Below are positions 41,577 to 51,278 of a stretch of DNA of 64,000 bases, piece by piece. Every line of letters begins with the position of its first letter. Positions within the stretch are counted from its first letter, which is position 1. The notes under the pieces were generated by a model. It had not been told where the DNA came from, did no database searches, and saw only the letters and a program-made list of their open reading frames with translations. This stretch comes from an uncultured Dorea sp. (GTDB taxonomy: Bacteria > Bacillota_A > Clostridia > Lachnospirales > Lachnospiraceae). The stretch is from NCBI GenBank assembly GCA_910578865.1, contig CAJTRM010000009.1:1-64000 (forward strand). Reading direction: 5' to 3'. The position numbers and the translations under genes were made by a program.

Positions 41577-43148
41577 TCACTCATCCTCCACCGTAATTTC
41601 CATATGAATCAGACTTTCAATGTCTATAAAATGATCCTCGAACCGCTGGCCGGTCTCCATAGAGCGGACATCCAGTTCGATCTCCTTGCCGATCTTTTCT
41701 GCGATCAGCTGCTGTATCTCCTCTTTGTGCTCCTCTGTCCCTACAACTCCCGCGCTTACTTCATCTGGCAGGACTATTATCAGCCGGTTTCCTTCCCCGG
41801 CGCTGAGCCTTGCCTTCTTCAGGTATGTCCGCAGCATAGGAGAGGCATCCTGTATCAGCCGCCGGAACTCCTTGACCACCTCTTTTACATCCTCGTTCAA
41901 TGCTTTCGGAAGCTCAGGTTTCTTTCGGTTCTCCGCTGTATCAGCCGGGGCATCTGTATACGCCGGTATCTGCTGCCGGGGTATTGCCGTGACTCCCTCC
42001 TCCAGCTGCCTCTCAACTGCACGTATCCGGTCAAGAAGCGCATCCTGATTCACTTCCATAGCCGGCCTGCACAGCTTAATAAGGGCAACCTCCAGAAGCA
42101 CTCTCTTCTGCGCCGCATATTTCAGCTGTCCGGTAAGATCCGAGAAGATTCTAATATAACGGATCAATGTATCATTGTCAATCATCAGAGCTTCTTCTTT
42201 CAGCCTTGCCAGGTTCTCTGCCGAAACATCCAGCACATCCTCCATATCCTCCGAACACCGCACCAGCAGCAGGTTCCGCAGATACCATGTAAAATCCGCC
42301 GCCACCTGAGACAGCTCCCTGCCCTGCATCGTCAGTTCATGAACCGTCTCTACTACTGTATGCACATCCATTCCGATCAGATCACGCAAAAGCCGGCTGA
42401 ACACCTCTGTGTCCACTGCGCCCAGAACCTCCAGCGCATGATCATAGGTAAGCTTCTCACCGATGTAAAATGCGGCGCACTGGTCGAGCAGGCTCAGAGC
42501 ATCACGCATGGAGCCGTCCGCCATTCTGGCAATATAGCGCACCGCTTTCTCTTCTACATCCCACTGCTCTTTATCAATGAGTTCCTTAAGCCTCCCTGCG
42601 ATCGTATCAACCGTGATCCTTTTAAAATCGTAGCGCTGGCATCGGCTCAGAATCGTTATGGGAATCTTATGGGCTTCTGTGGTCGCCAAAATAAAGATCA
42701 CATATTCCGGCGGTTCCTCCAATGTTTTCAAAAGGGCATTAAAAGCGCCGATAGATAACATATGCACCTCATCTATAATATAGACCTTGTATCTGCCCTC
42801 CGTCGGCCTGTATGCCACTTCCTCACGGATCTCCCGGATATTGTCCACACCGTTATTGGACGCTGCGTCGATCTCAATTACATTCATGGACGTACCGCCG
42901 GTGATGGAGCGGCATATATCACATTTCCCGCAGGGGCTGCCCTCCACAGGATGTTCGCAGTTCACCGCTTTTGCAAATATTTTGGCCACGGTCGTTTTGC
43001 CCGTTCCCCGAGTGCCGCAAAACAAATACGCATGTCCGATACGGTCTGCCTTTATCTGGTTTCTCAAGGTTTTAACAATGGCCGTCTGCCCCTTTACATC
43101 TTCAAATTCATCCGGCCTGAATTTCCGGTATAATGCCATATATGACAT
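41577..43148 (-). CDS. dnaX: DNA polymerase III gamma/tau subunit
   Basis: 523 residues. Walker A CGTRGTGKTTVAK (about 44-56), zinc module CEHPVEGSPCGKCDIC (69-84), Walker B YIIDEVHML and sensor LATTEAHKIP. It is the clamp-loader motor. The tau-specific tail is short. Start MSYMALYRKFRPDEFEDVKG is canonical, preceded by GGGGAG. No frameshift slippery signal was evident. Confidence 0.95.
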   Translation of the reverse strand: MSYMALYRKFRPDEFEDVKGQTAIVKTLRNQIKADRIGHAYLFCGTRGTGKTTVAKIFAKAVNCEHPVEGSPCGKCDICRSITGGTSMNVIEIDAASNNGVDNIREIREEVAYRPTEGRYKVYIIDEVHMLSIGAFNALLKTLEEPPEYVIFILATTEAHKIPITILSRCQRYDFKRITVDTIAGRLKELIDKEQWDVEEKAVRYIARMADGSMRDALSLLDQCAAFYIGEKLTYDHALEVLGAVDTEVFSRLLRDLIGMDVHTVVETVHELTMQGRELSQVAADFTWYLRNLLLVRCSEDMEDVLDVSAENLARLKEEALMIDNDTLIRYIRIFSDLTGQLKYAAQKRVLLEVALIKLCRPAMEVNQDALLDRIRAVERQLEEGVTAIPRQQIPAYTDAPADTAENRKKPELPKALNEDVKEVVKEFRRLIQDASPMLRTYLKKARLSAGEGNRLIIVLPDEVSAGVVGTEEHKEEIQQLIAEKIGKEIELDVRSMETGQRFEDHFIDIESLIHMEITVEDE

Positions 43149-43176
43149 TCTGTTACACTCCCCATTCTATCTTTCT

Positions 43177-44253
43177 CTATTTGTCTCCGAAGCTGATTCC
43201 CGTCATCTTAGCCTCTTTGATAATGCTGGACTCCGGATCTACATACTTCAGCTTTCCTGCGACCTCCGAAAGAGGAACCCGCACAATTTCATTATTCCTG
43301 ACGCCGACCATATTTCCAAAGTCCCCGTCCAGAATCATATCTGCCGCCGCAGCTCCGAGCCTTGTAGACAGCACCCTGTCATACGGACATGGAGAGCCTC
43401 CCCGCTGCATATGCCCCGGCACCGTAATGCGGATCTCCTGATCCGTCTTCTTCTGTATCCGCTCAGCCAGTTCATACGCCACAGACGGATACGGATGCTT
43501 TTCTTTTTTCTCTTTCAGTTCTTTCTTGGAAAGCTTTGCATCCTTCTTTGAAATAGCTCCCTCGGCTACTGCTATAATGGTAAACCGTTTGCCGGCCGCC
43601 TTTCTCTTGTTGATGGCCTCTGCAATCACATTTGTATCGTATGGGATCTCAGGAAGAAGAATAATATCCGCGCCGCCTGCGATCCCTGCATGGAGTGTAA
43701 CCCACCCCACCTTATGTCCCATAACTTCGATAATAAATACACGGCTGTGGGAAGTTGCAGTTGTGTGAATCCGGTCAATCGTGTCCGTTGCGATATCTAC
43801 CGCGCTCTGGAATCCAAATGTCATATCCGTTCCCCAGAGATCATTGTCGATCGTCTTTGGAAGAGTAATGACATTCAACCCTTCCCTGCTCAGCATGTGT
43901 GCTGTTTTATGTGTCCCGTTTCCGCCCAGCACAACAAGACAGTCCAGATTCAACTTATGATAGGTGTGCTTCATAGCCTCTACCTTATCAAGTCCGTTTT
44001 CGTCCGGCACACGCATTAATTTGAAAGGCTGTCTGGAAGTACCGAGAATGGTTCCGCCCACGGTCAGTATACCGGAAAAATCTCTGGATGTCAGCATCGT
44101 AAAATTGGAGTAGATCAACCCCTTGTATCCCTCCTGAAAACCATAGATTTCTACATCATCACGCTTTGAACAAATCCCTTTTACAACACCGCGCATTGCT
44201 GCGTTCAGCGCCTGGCAATCCCCGCCGCTGGTAAGCATTCCTATTCTTAACAT
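43177..44253 (-). CDS. 6-phosphofructokinase (G104/K124-type)
   Basis: 358 residues. Phosphorylates fructose-6-phosphate. The phosphate-donor loop reads LGGNGTHKTA, with Gly after Asn where ATP-PFKs have GGDGS, and the catalytic block is PKTIDNDLWGTD. Lys in PKTIDND is typical of PPi or mixed-substrate enzymes, while Gly104-like GGNG fits ATP users, so donor choice is unclear. A Lys-rich insert (SKKDAKLSKKELKEKKEKH) lies near residue 250. Start ATG 44253 has AAAGGAG upstream and its own promoter. Confidence 0.88.
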   Translation of the reverse strand: MLRIGMLTSGGDCQALNAAMRGVVKGICSKRDDVEIYGFQEGYKGLIYSNFTMLTSRDFSGILTVGGTILGTSRQPFKLMRVPDENGLDKVEAMKHTYHKLNLDCLVVLGGNGTHKTAHMLSREGLNVITLPKTIDNDLWGTDMTFGFQSAVDIATDTIDRIHTTATSHSRVFIIEVMGHKVGWVTLHAGIAGGADIILLPEIPYDTNVIAEAINKRKAAGKRFTIIAVAEGAISKKDAKLSKKELKEKKEKHPYPSVAYELAERIQKKTDQEIRITVPGHMQRGGSPCPYDRVLSTRLGAAAADMILDGDFGNMVGVRNNEIVRVPLSEVAGKLKYVDPESSIIKEAKMTGISFGDK

Positions 44254-44324
44254 ATGACCGCTCCTTTACTGTAAAATTTTCATATATCTCATTGTCCGGA
44301 CTAAAAACTGCCCCTTTGATTAAA

Positions 44325-44353
44325 AGTATACATTATTTTTGCCCGTGAAACAA
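44325..44353 (-). promoter_or_regulatory. pfk promoter
   Basis: Minus strand TTGTTT (44353-44348), 17 bases, TATACT (44330-44325), ahead of a leader of about 65 bases. Confidence 0.55.
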
Positions 44354-44393
44354 TGGAAAGAAACGATTTTCACATCCCATACCACGGAAAAAG

Positions 44394-44452
44394 TGGTATA
44401 ATATGGATGGTACCCTCAGTGTACAAAGGGATACACTTGTACACTGAGGGTA
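44394..44452 (+). promoter_or_regulatory. map promoter and 16-bp 5' hairpin
   Basis: TGGTATAAT (44394-44402) is an extended -10 promoter. About 9 bases later, where transcription should begin, a perfect 16-bp inverted repeat starts: TACCCTCAGTGTACAA (44411-44426) and TTGTACACTGAGGGTA (44437-44452). A smaller repeat TACCAC/GTGGTA overlaps the -10. The hairpin may stabilise the mRNA 5' end or be an operator. Confidence 0.6.
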
Positions 44453-44484
44453 TCAAATTTTCAGACAGAAAGCAGGTAAAAAAC

Positions 44485-45294
44485 TTGGATAAGTTAGACT
44501 TAAAATTATTGGCACTGGCCGCACGGGGACATATCGTCCCTGACCGTTCTCTTTTGAAGACACCAAAACAGATTGATGCCATCAAAAAAAGTGCAGCCCT
44601 GAATACTGCTGTACTTGACCATGTTGCCGCACATATTCAAAAAGGCATGAACACTGCGCAGATTGATAAACTTGTGTATGATTTTACAACCGGACACGGC
44701 GGAATCCCTGCCCCCCTCAACTATGAAGGCTTTCCAAAGAGCGTATGCACATCCGTCAATAATGTCATCTGCCACGGAATCCCCAATGAATACGAAATTC
44801 TGCAGGAAGGGGATATTGTCAATGTGGATGTATCCACAATTTTAGACGGATATTATTCAGACGCCTCCCGCATGTTCACCATCGGCCCCCTGGCGCCGGA
44901 GGCAGAAAAAATCGTCCGCGTCACCAGGGAATGCGTGGAACTGGGTCTGAAGGCTGCCAGACCATGGGGCCACCTCGGGGATATTGCCCACGCCATCAAT
45001 ACCCATGCCCGGAACAACGGATTCCGTGTAGTGGAAGATATCGGCGGGCACGGAATCGGGCTGGAGTTCCACGAAGAACCCTTCGTCAGCTACGTTACCC
45101 CCAAGGGCACTGAAATGGTACTTGTGCCGGGCATGATCTTTACCATCGAACCTATGATCAACGAAGGCAGTCCCGATTTTTTTATCGATGAAGAAGACGA
45201 CTGGACGGTATACACTATAGATGACGGACTGTCCGCCCAGGTAGAATACATGGTGCTTGTTACCGAAACCGGGGTGGAAGTATTGACCCACTAA
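44485..45294 (+). CDS. map: Methionine aminopeptidase, type I
   Basis: 269 residues from TTG 44485, which follows AGCAGGT; a longer ATG frame (44353) would begin upstream of the promoter and is rejected. Removes initiator Met. Metal ligands are in VDVSTILDGYYSDASRMF (two Asp), GGHGIGLEFHE (His), FTIEPMI (Glu) and AQVEYMV (Glu). The N-terminal 30 residues before KTPKQIDAIKKSA are an extension. A single-gene unit with its own terminator. Confidence 0.9.
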   Translation: MDKLDLKLLALAARGHIVPDRSLLKTPKQIDAIKKSAALNTAVLDHVAAHIQKGMNTAQIDKLVYDFTTGHGGIPAPLNYEGFPKSVCTSVNNVICHGIPNEYEILQEGDIVNVDVSTILDGYYSDASRMFTIGPLAPEAEKIVRVTRECVELGLKAARPWGHLGDIAHAINTHARNNGFRVVEDIGGHGIGLEFHEEPFVSYVTPKGTEMVLVPGMIFTIEPMINEGSPDFFIDEEDDWTVYTIDDGLSAQVEYMVLVTETGVEVLTH

Positions 45295-45313
45295 AAATAA
45301 GATCAGAAGATCA

Positions 45314-45358
45314 GAATCAAAAAGGATCCGTGCATATGCACAGATCCTTTTTTGATTC
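45314..45358. terminator. Bidirectional terminator between map and the GH13 gene
   Basis: GAATCAAAAAGGATC (45314-45328) and GATCCTTTTTTGATTC (45343-45358) pair almost perfectly; the loop GTGCATATGCAC is itself palindromic. Confidence 0.88.
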
Positions 45359-45369
45359 CCGAAACACCT

Positions 45370-47412
45370 CTACTCCTCCAGGGTCTTCAGCACCAGCGCG
45401 GAGCGGGCGTTCATATTTACTACAAGCTCACCGTCTATAACAAGATATTCTTCATATTCCGTCGTGTAGCCTTCCTGGTAGGTGTACATCAGACGTTTCA
45501 TCCTTCCTTTCACGGGAACCTCTGCCCGCCAGACAGGCACAGTAATCTGGGAAAGCTCATCCCGGTTATTCAGGATCACAACGATCTGCTCTTTTTCTGT
45601 GAACCTTCCGTATGCAAGGATATCCTCTTCCCCCAGAAGGATATGGACTGCTCCGGTACGGAGCGCCTGATGTTCTTTATGGATCCGGATCATCTCTCTG
45701 TGGAAGGAAAGCATCTCCTGATCTTCATTCCCCCATGGGTAAGTCCGCCGGTTGTCGGGATCTGTAAATCCACACACGCCGGCCTCATCACCGTAGTAGA
45801 CTGTGGGCGCACCGATCCACGTCATCTGGAATGCAACCGCTTCCCGCATAACCGCCGGATTTACAAACTGATTTGCTGCTTCCGGGCCAAGTCTCTCCAC
45901 ACGGCCCACTACACGGTTTGTCCTTGTCAGAAATCTGGAATGATCATGATTGGACAATTCATTCATGGAAACCAGGAGAGACGGCGTCAGCATCGCGGAC
46001 ATAAAATGCAGCATTGTCCCGGTGAAATGATCCGCATTTCCTTTCAGCTCCGGACGCATTTCGTCACTGTGCTTTTCCATCCCGGTCAAAAACCAGGTGA
46101 TAGGCTCCATAAATGCATCATAATTCATGATCGTATCCCACTCGTCGCCCTGAAGCCATTCACCCGGATCTCCATAATGCTCTGCAAGTATTATGGCATT
46201 GGGATTGGCAAGTTTTACCGCCCGGCGAAACTTCTTCCAGAACTGATGATTGTATTTGTTGCTGAATCCGAGATCCGCCGCCACATCCAGCCGCCACCCA
46301 TCCGCATTGTACGGTGGTGACACCCATTTGCGGCCGATGCTCAATATATAATTCTCCAGCCTTGCGGAACCCTCGTAATTAAGCTTCGGAAGGGTATCAT
46401 GCCCCCACCAGCCATTGTAGTTCCCGTTATACGGCCATTGCTCCGCCTCATTGTTATAGAATTGAAAATAGTTGTGGAATGGACTTTCTCTGTCAACATA
46501 AGCGCCTGGTTCATAGTCTTCCTGGCCTTCATAAATCCTCTCGCGATCCATCCATTTATTGAAAGAACCGCAATGATTAAACACACCGTCCAGAATAATC
46601 TTCATCCCTCTCCGGTGTAATTCCTCTACCAGCTTAATAAAAAGCTGATTGCTTGCCTCCAGGTTTTTGCGGGACGCAGTCCGCTTCTGATACATCGTGG
46701 CTCTGGAGTTATCCGTCTCACCGTCCGGAAGGGTCTCCCCGCCGTCCTCCGCAATCACTCCGTAATGGGGATCTATATAATCATAATCCTGAATATCATA
46801 TTTGTGATTAGAAGGCGAGACAAACAGCGGGTTAAAATACAGGACTTCAACGCCCAGCTCCTGAAGGTAGTCCAGTTTATCTATGACTCCCTGAAGGTCG
46901 CCGCCGTAAAACTCCCGGACGCCCATGGTATCCGGATATTTATCCCAGTCTGTCACTTTCCTGCTGTAGCCCCCGATATAATAATACTCGTTGTCCTCCA
47001 CATTGTTGGAAGGATCTCCGTCGTAAAAACGATCCGTATAGATCTGGTACATTACGGCACCTTTTGCCCAGTCCGGAGTTGAAAAACCGGGAACGATCCG
47101 GAAATCATAAAACGAAACAATCTCTTTGGCAAGTCCGCATCTATTATAGTACCAGACATTTTCGCCCTCACAGATTTCAAAACTATAGTAAAAAGGATCT
47201 TCACCCAGTCGCCACACGATTTTATAAAAATCGAATTCCCCTCTGGTCTCTTCCTTCTCCATATCGTATCTGCCTGCCGCCGTCACCAGCTTCACCTGAA
47301 TGTCATCATCCTTTGCGGTCCGGAAACGCAGCGTTACCTTTTCATCAAATCCCGGTTCTATCGGATCTACATACCGTTCTGTTCCATCGCAAAATAATGC
47401 CTGTTCCTTCAT
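45370..47412 (-). CDS. GH13 alpha-glucan hydrolase (neopullulanase/cyclomaltodextrinase type)
   Basis: 680 residues. An N-terminal beta-sandwich (about 1-110) typical of GH13_20/39 enzymes precedes the catalytic barrel: GVEVLYFNPLFVSPSNHKYD, GWRLDVAADLG (nucleophile Asp), ILAEHYGD (acid/base Glu) and ELSNHDHSR (third Asp). No signal peptide, so cytoplasmic; it would degrade imported maltodextrins or internal glycogen. Fits with the glgC/glgD genes farther along. Monocistronic. Confidence 0.88.
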   Translation of the reverse strand: MKEQALFCDGTERYVDPIEPGFDEKVTLRFRTAKDDDIQVKLVTAAGRYDMEKEETRGEFDFYKIVWRLGEDPFYYSFEICEGENVWYYNRCGLAKEIVSFYDFRIVPGFSTPDWAKGAVMYQIYTDRFYDGDPSNNVEDNEYYYIGGYSRKVTDWDKYPDTMGVREFYGGDLQGVIDKLDYLQELGVEVLYFNPLFVSPSNHKYDIQDYDYIDPHYGVIAEDGGETLPDGETDNSRATMYQKRTASRKNLEASNQLFIKLVEELHRRGMKIILDGVFNHCGSFNKWMDRERIYEGQEDYEPGAYVDRESPFHNYFQFYNNEAEQWPYNGNYNGWWGHDTLPKLNYEGSARLENYILSIGRKWVSPPYNADGWRLDVAADLGFSNKYNHQFWKKFRRAVKLANPNAIILAEHYGDPGEWLQGDEWDTIMNYDAFMEPITWFLTGMEKHSDEMRPELKGNADHFTGTMLHFMSAMLTPSLLVSMNELSNHDHSRFLTRTNRVVGRVERLGPEAANQFVNPAVMREAVAFQMTWIGAPTVYYGDEAGVCGFTDPDNRRTYPWGNEDQEMLSFHREMIRIHKEHQALRTGAVHILLGEEDILAYGRFTEKEQIVVILNNRDELSQITVPVWRAEVPVKGRMKRLMYTYQEGYTTEYEEYLVIDGELVVNMNARSALVLKTLEE

Positions 47413-47451
47413 GCAATTCCCCTCTCTGCCAACAAGTATTTCTGTTATTTA

Positions 47452-49305
47452 TTATGCTTCAGCAGGTTCCTCCGAAAACAATGCTTCAAACTCTTCCCGG
47501 GAGATTTTCTCCTTTTCAAGCAGAAGCTCCGCACATGCACGAAGCACATGACCATATTCCTGTATGATCTTCTTTGCCCTGCCGTAGCAATCATCAATGA
47601 TACGTTTTACCTCTTTATCAATCACGGTAGCTACACCTTCGCCGTATCCTCTGGATGTATGTGCAAGATCACGTCCGATAAATACTTCGTCATTGTCATT
47701 GTCATAATTGATGAGTCCCACAGCTTCTGACATCCCGAATTTCGTAACCATGGATTTGGCCAGGCTCGTAGCTTGTTTGATATCCTGTGAAGCCCCGGTT
47801 GTAATATCGTCAAAGACTTCCTCCTCGGCCACACGTCCCCCAAGAGCAACCGTAATATCCTGAAGCATTTTCCCTCTGGTATCAAACATATCGTCCCGCT
47901 CCGGAAGCGGCATCGTATATCCGCCCGCCGCGCCGGTAGGAATGATGGACACACTGTAGACCGGACCTACATCCGGCAGCACATGGAACAAGATCGCGTG
48001 CCCCGCCTCATGGAATGCCGTAATCCGTTTTTCCTTATCTGAAATCACACGGCTTTTCTTTTCCGCACCGATCCCGACCTTCACGAATGCCCTGCGGATG
48101 TCTTCCTGCACAAGGTACACCCGTTCTTCCTTCGCCGCCAGGATAGCAGCCTCATTCAACAGGTTCTCAAGATCTGCCCCTGTAAATCCTGCCGTCGTCT
48201 GTGCGACCTGTTTCAAATCCACCTCTTCGCTGAGAGGTTTCCCTTTGGCATGAACCTTCAGAATCTCTTCCCTGCCCTTTACATCCGGTCTGCCGACCAT
48301 TACCTTACGGTCAAAACGGCCCGGACGTAAAATGGCGCGATCCAGAATATCCACACGGTTTGTGGCCGCCATAACTATAATGCCTTCATTCACTCCAAAT
48401 CCATCCATCTCTACAAGAAGCTGGTTCAGCGTCTGCTCCCGCTCGTCGTGGCCGCCGCCCATACCGGTTCCCCTGCTTCTTGCAACTGCATCGATCTCAT
48501 CAATAAATATAATACACGGTGCATTTCTTTTGGCTTCCTCAAAAAGGTCACGCACTCTGGAGGCACCCACTCCTACAAACATTTCCACAAAATCAGAGCC
48601 GGAAATTGTAAAGAACGGCACGCCTGCCTCCCCTGCCACGGCCTTCGCAAGCAAAGTCTTTCCTGTTCCCGGAGGCCCTACAAGCAGCACTCCTTTAGGG
48701 ATACGTGCTCCAACCTGTATATATTTTTTGGGAGATTTGAGGAAATCTACAATTTCCTCCAGTTCTTCCTTCTCTTCACTGAGCCCTGCCACCTGGGCAA
48801 ATGTAATCTTTTTATCCCGTTCAGTACTGAGTCTTGCACGGCTCTTCCCGAAGTTCATGGCCTTTGAGCCCGCTCCGCCTCCCTGACGGTTCATAATCAT
48901 AAAGATGAGGAAAATACCGGCCACCGTAAGAAGCACTGGAACAATCGTCGTGACAAACCAGTTGTCCTGAGGAACATCCGGCATATCATAATCTACATCA
49001 CGCTTATCCAGATACTTCTGGATTTCATTGACGTCCGATACATACAGATACATCGTCTCCCCTCTTTCGCCGGCTTCGCCTCTGAGTTCAATATCAACCC
49101 TTCCTGTCGGCACGTTCTTGTTCTGAACGACCGTAATTTTTTTTGCGTCTTCACTTACAACCAGCTTTTCAAACTGCTTTCTGGACAATTCATTATCTTT
49201 TCTCTCAAGGTTTCCCGTCACCCAGAACATCACAATAATAAATATTGCGAATGCCAACAGCGCAAAACCATTTACACCTTTGTTCTTTTTATCATCCAAT
49301 ATCAT
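47452..49305 (-). CDS. ftsH: ATP-dependent zinc metalloprotease FtsH
   Basis: 617 residues. Two transmembrane helices (about 11-29 and 110-130) flank a periplasmic-type domain. AAA+ motor: GPPGTGKTLLAKAVAGEAG and FIDEIDAVARSRG; second region of homology ATNRVDILD. Zinc site HEAGH near residue 435. Degrades membrane and regulatory proteins. ATG 49305 is 12 bases after hpt, in the usual tilS-hpt-ftsH order. Confidence 0.96.
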   Translation of the reverse strand: MILDDKKNKGVNGFALLAFAIFIIVMFWVTGNLERKDNELSRKQFEKLVVSEDAKKITVVQNKNVPTGRVDIELRGEAGERGETMYLYVSDVNEIQKYLDKRDVDYDMPDVPQDNWFVTTIVPVLLTVAGIFLIFMIMNRQGGGAGSKAMNFGKSRARLSTERDKKITFAQVAGLSEEKEELEEIVDFLKSPKKYIQVGARIPKGVLLVGPPGTGKTLLAKAVAGEAGVPFFTISGSDFVEMFVGVGASRVRDLFEEAKRNAPCIIFIDEIDAVARSRGTGMGGGHDEREQTLNQLLVEMDGFGVNEGIIVMAATNRVDILDRAILRPGRFDRKVMVGRPDVKGREEILKVHAKGKPLSEEVDLKQVAQTTAGFTGADLENLLNEAAILAAKEERVYLVQEDIRRAFVKVGIGAEKKSRVISDKEKRITAFHEAGHAILFHVLPDVGPVYSVSIIPTGAAGGYTMPLPERDDMFDTRGKMLQDITVALGGRVAEEEVFDDITTGASQDIKQATSLAKSMVTKFGMSEAVGLINYDNDNDEVFIGRDLAHTSRGYGEGVATVIDKEVKRIIDDCYGRAKKIIQEYGHVLRACAELLLEKEKISREEFEALFSEEPAEA

Positions 49306-49316
49306 ATAACCCCTTT

Positions 49317-49844
49317 CTACTCCACACCTTCTACAACACCGATGTATGGTAGATTTCTATATTTTTGTGCATAGTCAAGTCCATATCCCACCACAAATTC
49401 ATCCGGGATCTCAAATCCTACATAGTCCACCTTCACGTCTCTCACCCGTCTGTCCGGCTTATCGAGAAGTGTACACAGCCTCATGCTGTTCGGGTTTCTT
49501 TTCTTCAACACATCCAGAAGATAATAGAGTGTCCTGCCGGAATCAATGATATCCTCCACCACAATAACATCCTTTCCCTCCAGCGTCTCATCCAGATCCT
49601 TTGCAATCCTGACTACGCCGGTGGAGGAAGTTCCGTCTCCATAACTGCTGACGCTCATAAAATCCATTGACACCGGCACTGATATTCTCTTTGCCAGTTC
49701 ACACATGAAAAAAACGCCGCCCTTCAGTACACAGATCAGGTGAACCTGTTTTCCCTTGTAATCCTCACTGATCTTCTCTCCCAGCTCCCGTATCCTTTGT
49801 TCCGTCTCTTCCTCAGAAATCATTACTCTAACTGTCTCCGCCAT
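49317..49844 (-). CDS. hpt: Hypoxanthine phosphoribosyltransferase
   Basis: 175 residues from ATG 49844 (GGAGGAAAAAAAG upstream), overlapping tilS by 17 bases. The longer frame upstream belongs to the tilS overlap. PRPP loop VIVVEDIIDSGRT (about 98-110) and C-terminal YVGFEIPDEFVVGYGLDYAQ are canonical. Salvages hypoxanthine and guanine. Confidence 0.95.
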   Translation of the reverse strand: MAETVRVMISEEETEQRIRELGEKISEDYKGKQVHLICVLKGGVFFMCELAKRISVPVSMDFMSVSSYGDGTSSTGVVRIAKDLDETLEGKDVIVVEDIIDSGRTLYYLLDVLKKRNPNSMRLCTLLDKPDRRVRDVKVDYVGFEIPDEFVVGYGLDYAQKYRNLPYIGVVEGVE

Positions 49845-51207
49845 CTTTTTTTCCTCCGTAAAATTCCACTTCCAGGATTCTCCTGGTTTTATCTGTAACC
49901 TGGTATGCCTGATTCTGCCTGTACCCCACGATCCACATAATATGGCGTCCATCTGCCAAAAGCCATACGGCATCCCTCTCGGACTGTGGGATTTTCTCGT
50001 TAATAAAATACTGTTTTAACTTCTGCGTACCGCCGGATGTCTGAATGGTAATGTAATCCCCCGGCTGTCTGTGCCTGATTTTTACAGTATTTTTTATTAT
50101 ATCATAATCAAACCATTTCGTGTAGTTTTTTTCCGGAAATATTACCCCCTTTACAGGTTTTTCAAATATGTCCAGCCTGAACATTTCTCCCGGCTGTTCC
50201 TCCTCATTCTTCCCCGTTTTGTCCGGAAGAACTTCCTTGTTCAGAAGCTCTGCTCCTTCATAGCACCGGCATGCTTTCACGCCATGAGGAAGGTCCAGCA
50301 TCCTCCCTGTCTGCCTCTCAAGCAGTTCCGACAGCATCTTAATATGGATCCGTTCAATGTCCTTCCGCCTGCCGGCAGCATCACAAAGTGCTTCGTAGAG
50401 TACATATTCTCTCAGTTCATCAGGCACCTGCATATATGCCTGCTTTTTAATGGTCAGTTTTTCCTTCCCCGGTTCCACACACAACGCTTTGTATCTCAGG
50501 ATCTCTCTCTCTATATAGCCCCCCAGACTGTACAGCTGTTCCATAGTACGGCACATATGGCTTATACTTTCTCTGTTGACACGGGACTCCAAACGGGGAA
50601 TAATTTCATGGCGAATCCAGTTTCTTGTGTAGTGAAGGTCAACATTCGTTTCATCCGTACAATAAGATATTCCCCTTTTTTTCAGATATGATTCAATATC
50701 TTTGCGTTTCAGACACAAAAAAGGCCGTATCCACTCCCCGTTTCTGGGTGCTATCCCCTTAAGACCGCGGAAACCTGTCCCGCGGCAGAGGTTAAAAATC
50801 AATGTCTCTGCATTATCGTTCTGGTGGTGAGCCAGCGCGATACGGGTTCCTCCGCATGCTTCCAGCTCCTTTCGGAAGCATGTCCTCCTGACCTGGCGTC
50901 CGGCCTCCTCCTCGGTCATTCCGTGTTCTCTGGCGTAAGCAGGCACATCCTCCGTGCAGACTTTCAGTTCAATCCCCTGTTCTTCACATAGCTTTCTCAC
51001 ATATTTCTCGTCGGCGTCCGCAGCCTCTCCACGAATCCCATGGTTGACATGCACGGCTCTAAGGGAGAATCCGATTTCCTCCTTAAGCTCTGAAAGCATG
51101 AAAAGAAGGCATACGGAATCAGCCCCTCCCGATACGCCTGCAATCACAATATCATCTTTTTCAAGCATCTGCCATTCTTTAACATATGCCTTTACTTTTT
51201 GATACAT
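49828..51207 (-). CDS. tilS: tRNA(Ile)-lysidine synthase
   Basis: 459 residues. PP-loop GVSGGADSVCLL (about 24-35), VHVNHGIRGEAADADEKYV, HHQNDNAETLIFNL and GLKGIAPRNG are TilS hallmarks; a C-terminal substrate-binding domain ends near YQVTDKTRRILEVEF. Converts C34 of the CAU tRNA to lysidine so it reads AUA. Translationally overlapped with hpt. Confidence 0.95.
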   Translation of the reverse strand: MYQKVKAYVKEWQMLEKDDIVIAGVSGGADSVCLLFMLSELKEEIGFSLRAVHVNHGIRGEAADADEKYVRKLCEEQGIELKVCTEDVPAYAREHGMTEEEAGRQVRRTCFRKELEACGGTRIALAHHQNDNAETLIFNLCRGTGFRGLKGIAPRNGEWIRPFLCLKRKDIESYLKKRGISYCTDETNVDLHYTRNWIRHEIIPRLESRVNRESISHMCRTMEQLYSLGGYIEREILRYKALCVEPGKEKLTIKKQAYMQVPDELREYVLYEALCDAAGRRKDIERIHIKMLSELLERQTGRMLDLPHGVKACRCYEGAELLNKEVLPDKTGKNEEEQPGEMFRLDIFEKPVKGVIFPEKNYTKWFDYDIIKNTVKIRHRQPGDYITIQTSGGTQKLKQYFINEKIPQSERDAVWLLADGRHIMWIVGYRQNQAYQVTDKTRRILEVEFYGGKKDGGDS

Positions 51208-51278
51208 ATATTTTAAATACCCTTATCCATTCGTGATAAATCAAATATAAACAATTCCACTTTAAAAAGCAAGTCTTC

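Noticed and set aside
41604..42758. 384-codon plus-strand ORF opposite dnaX
   Set aside because: Antisense to a canonical dnaX; Leu/His/Gln-rich composition is typical of a shadow.
45352..46320. 322-codon plus-strand ORF opposite the GH13 gene
   Set aside because: Antisense shadow; starts in the terminator and has no recognisable sequence.
48332..48886. 184-codon plus-strand ORF opposite ftsH
   Set aside because: Antisense of the conserved AAA+ region, no start signals.
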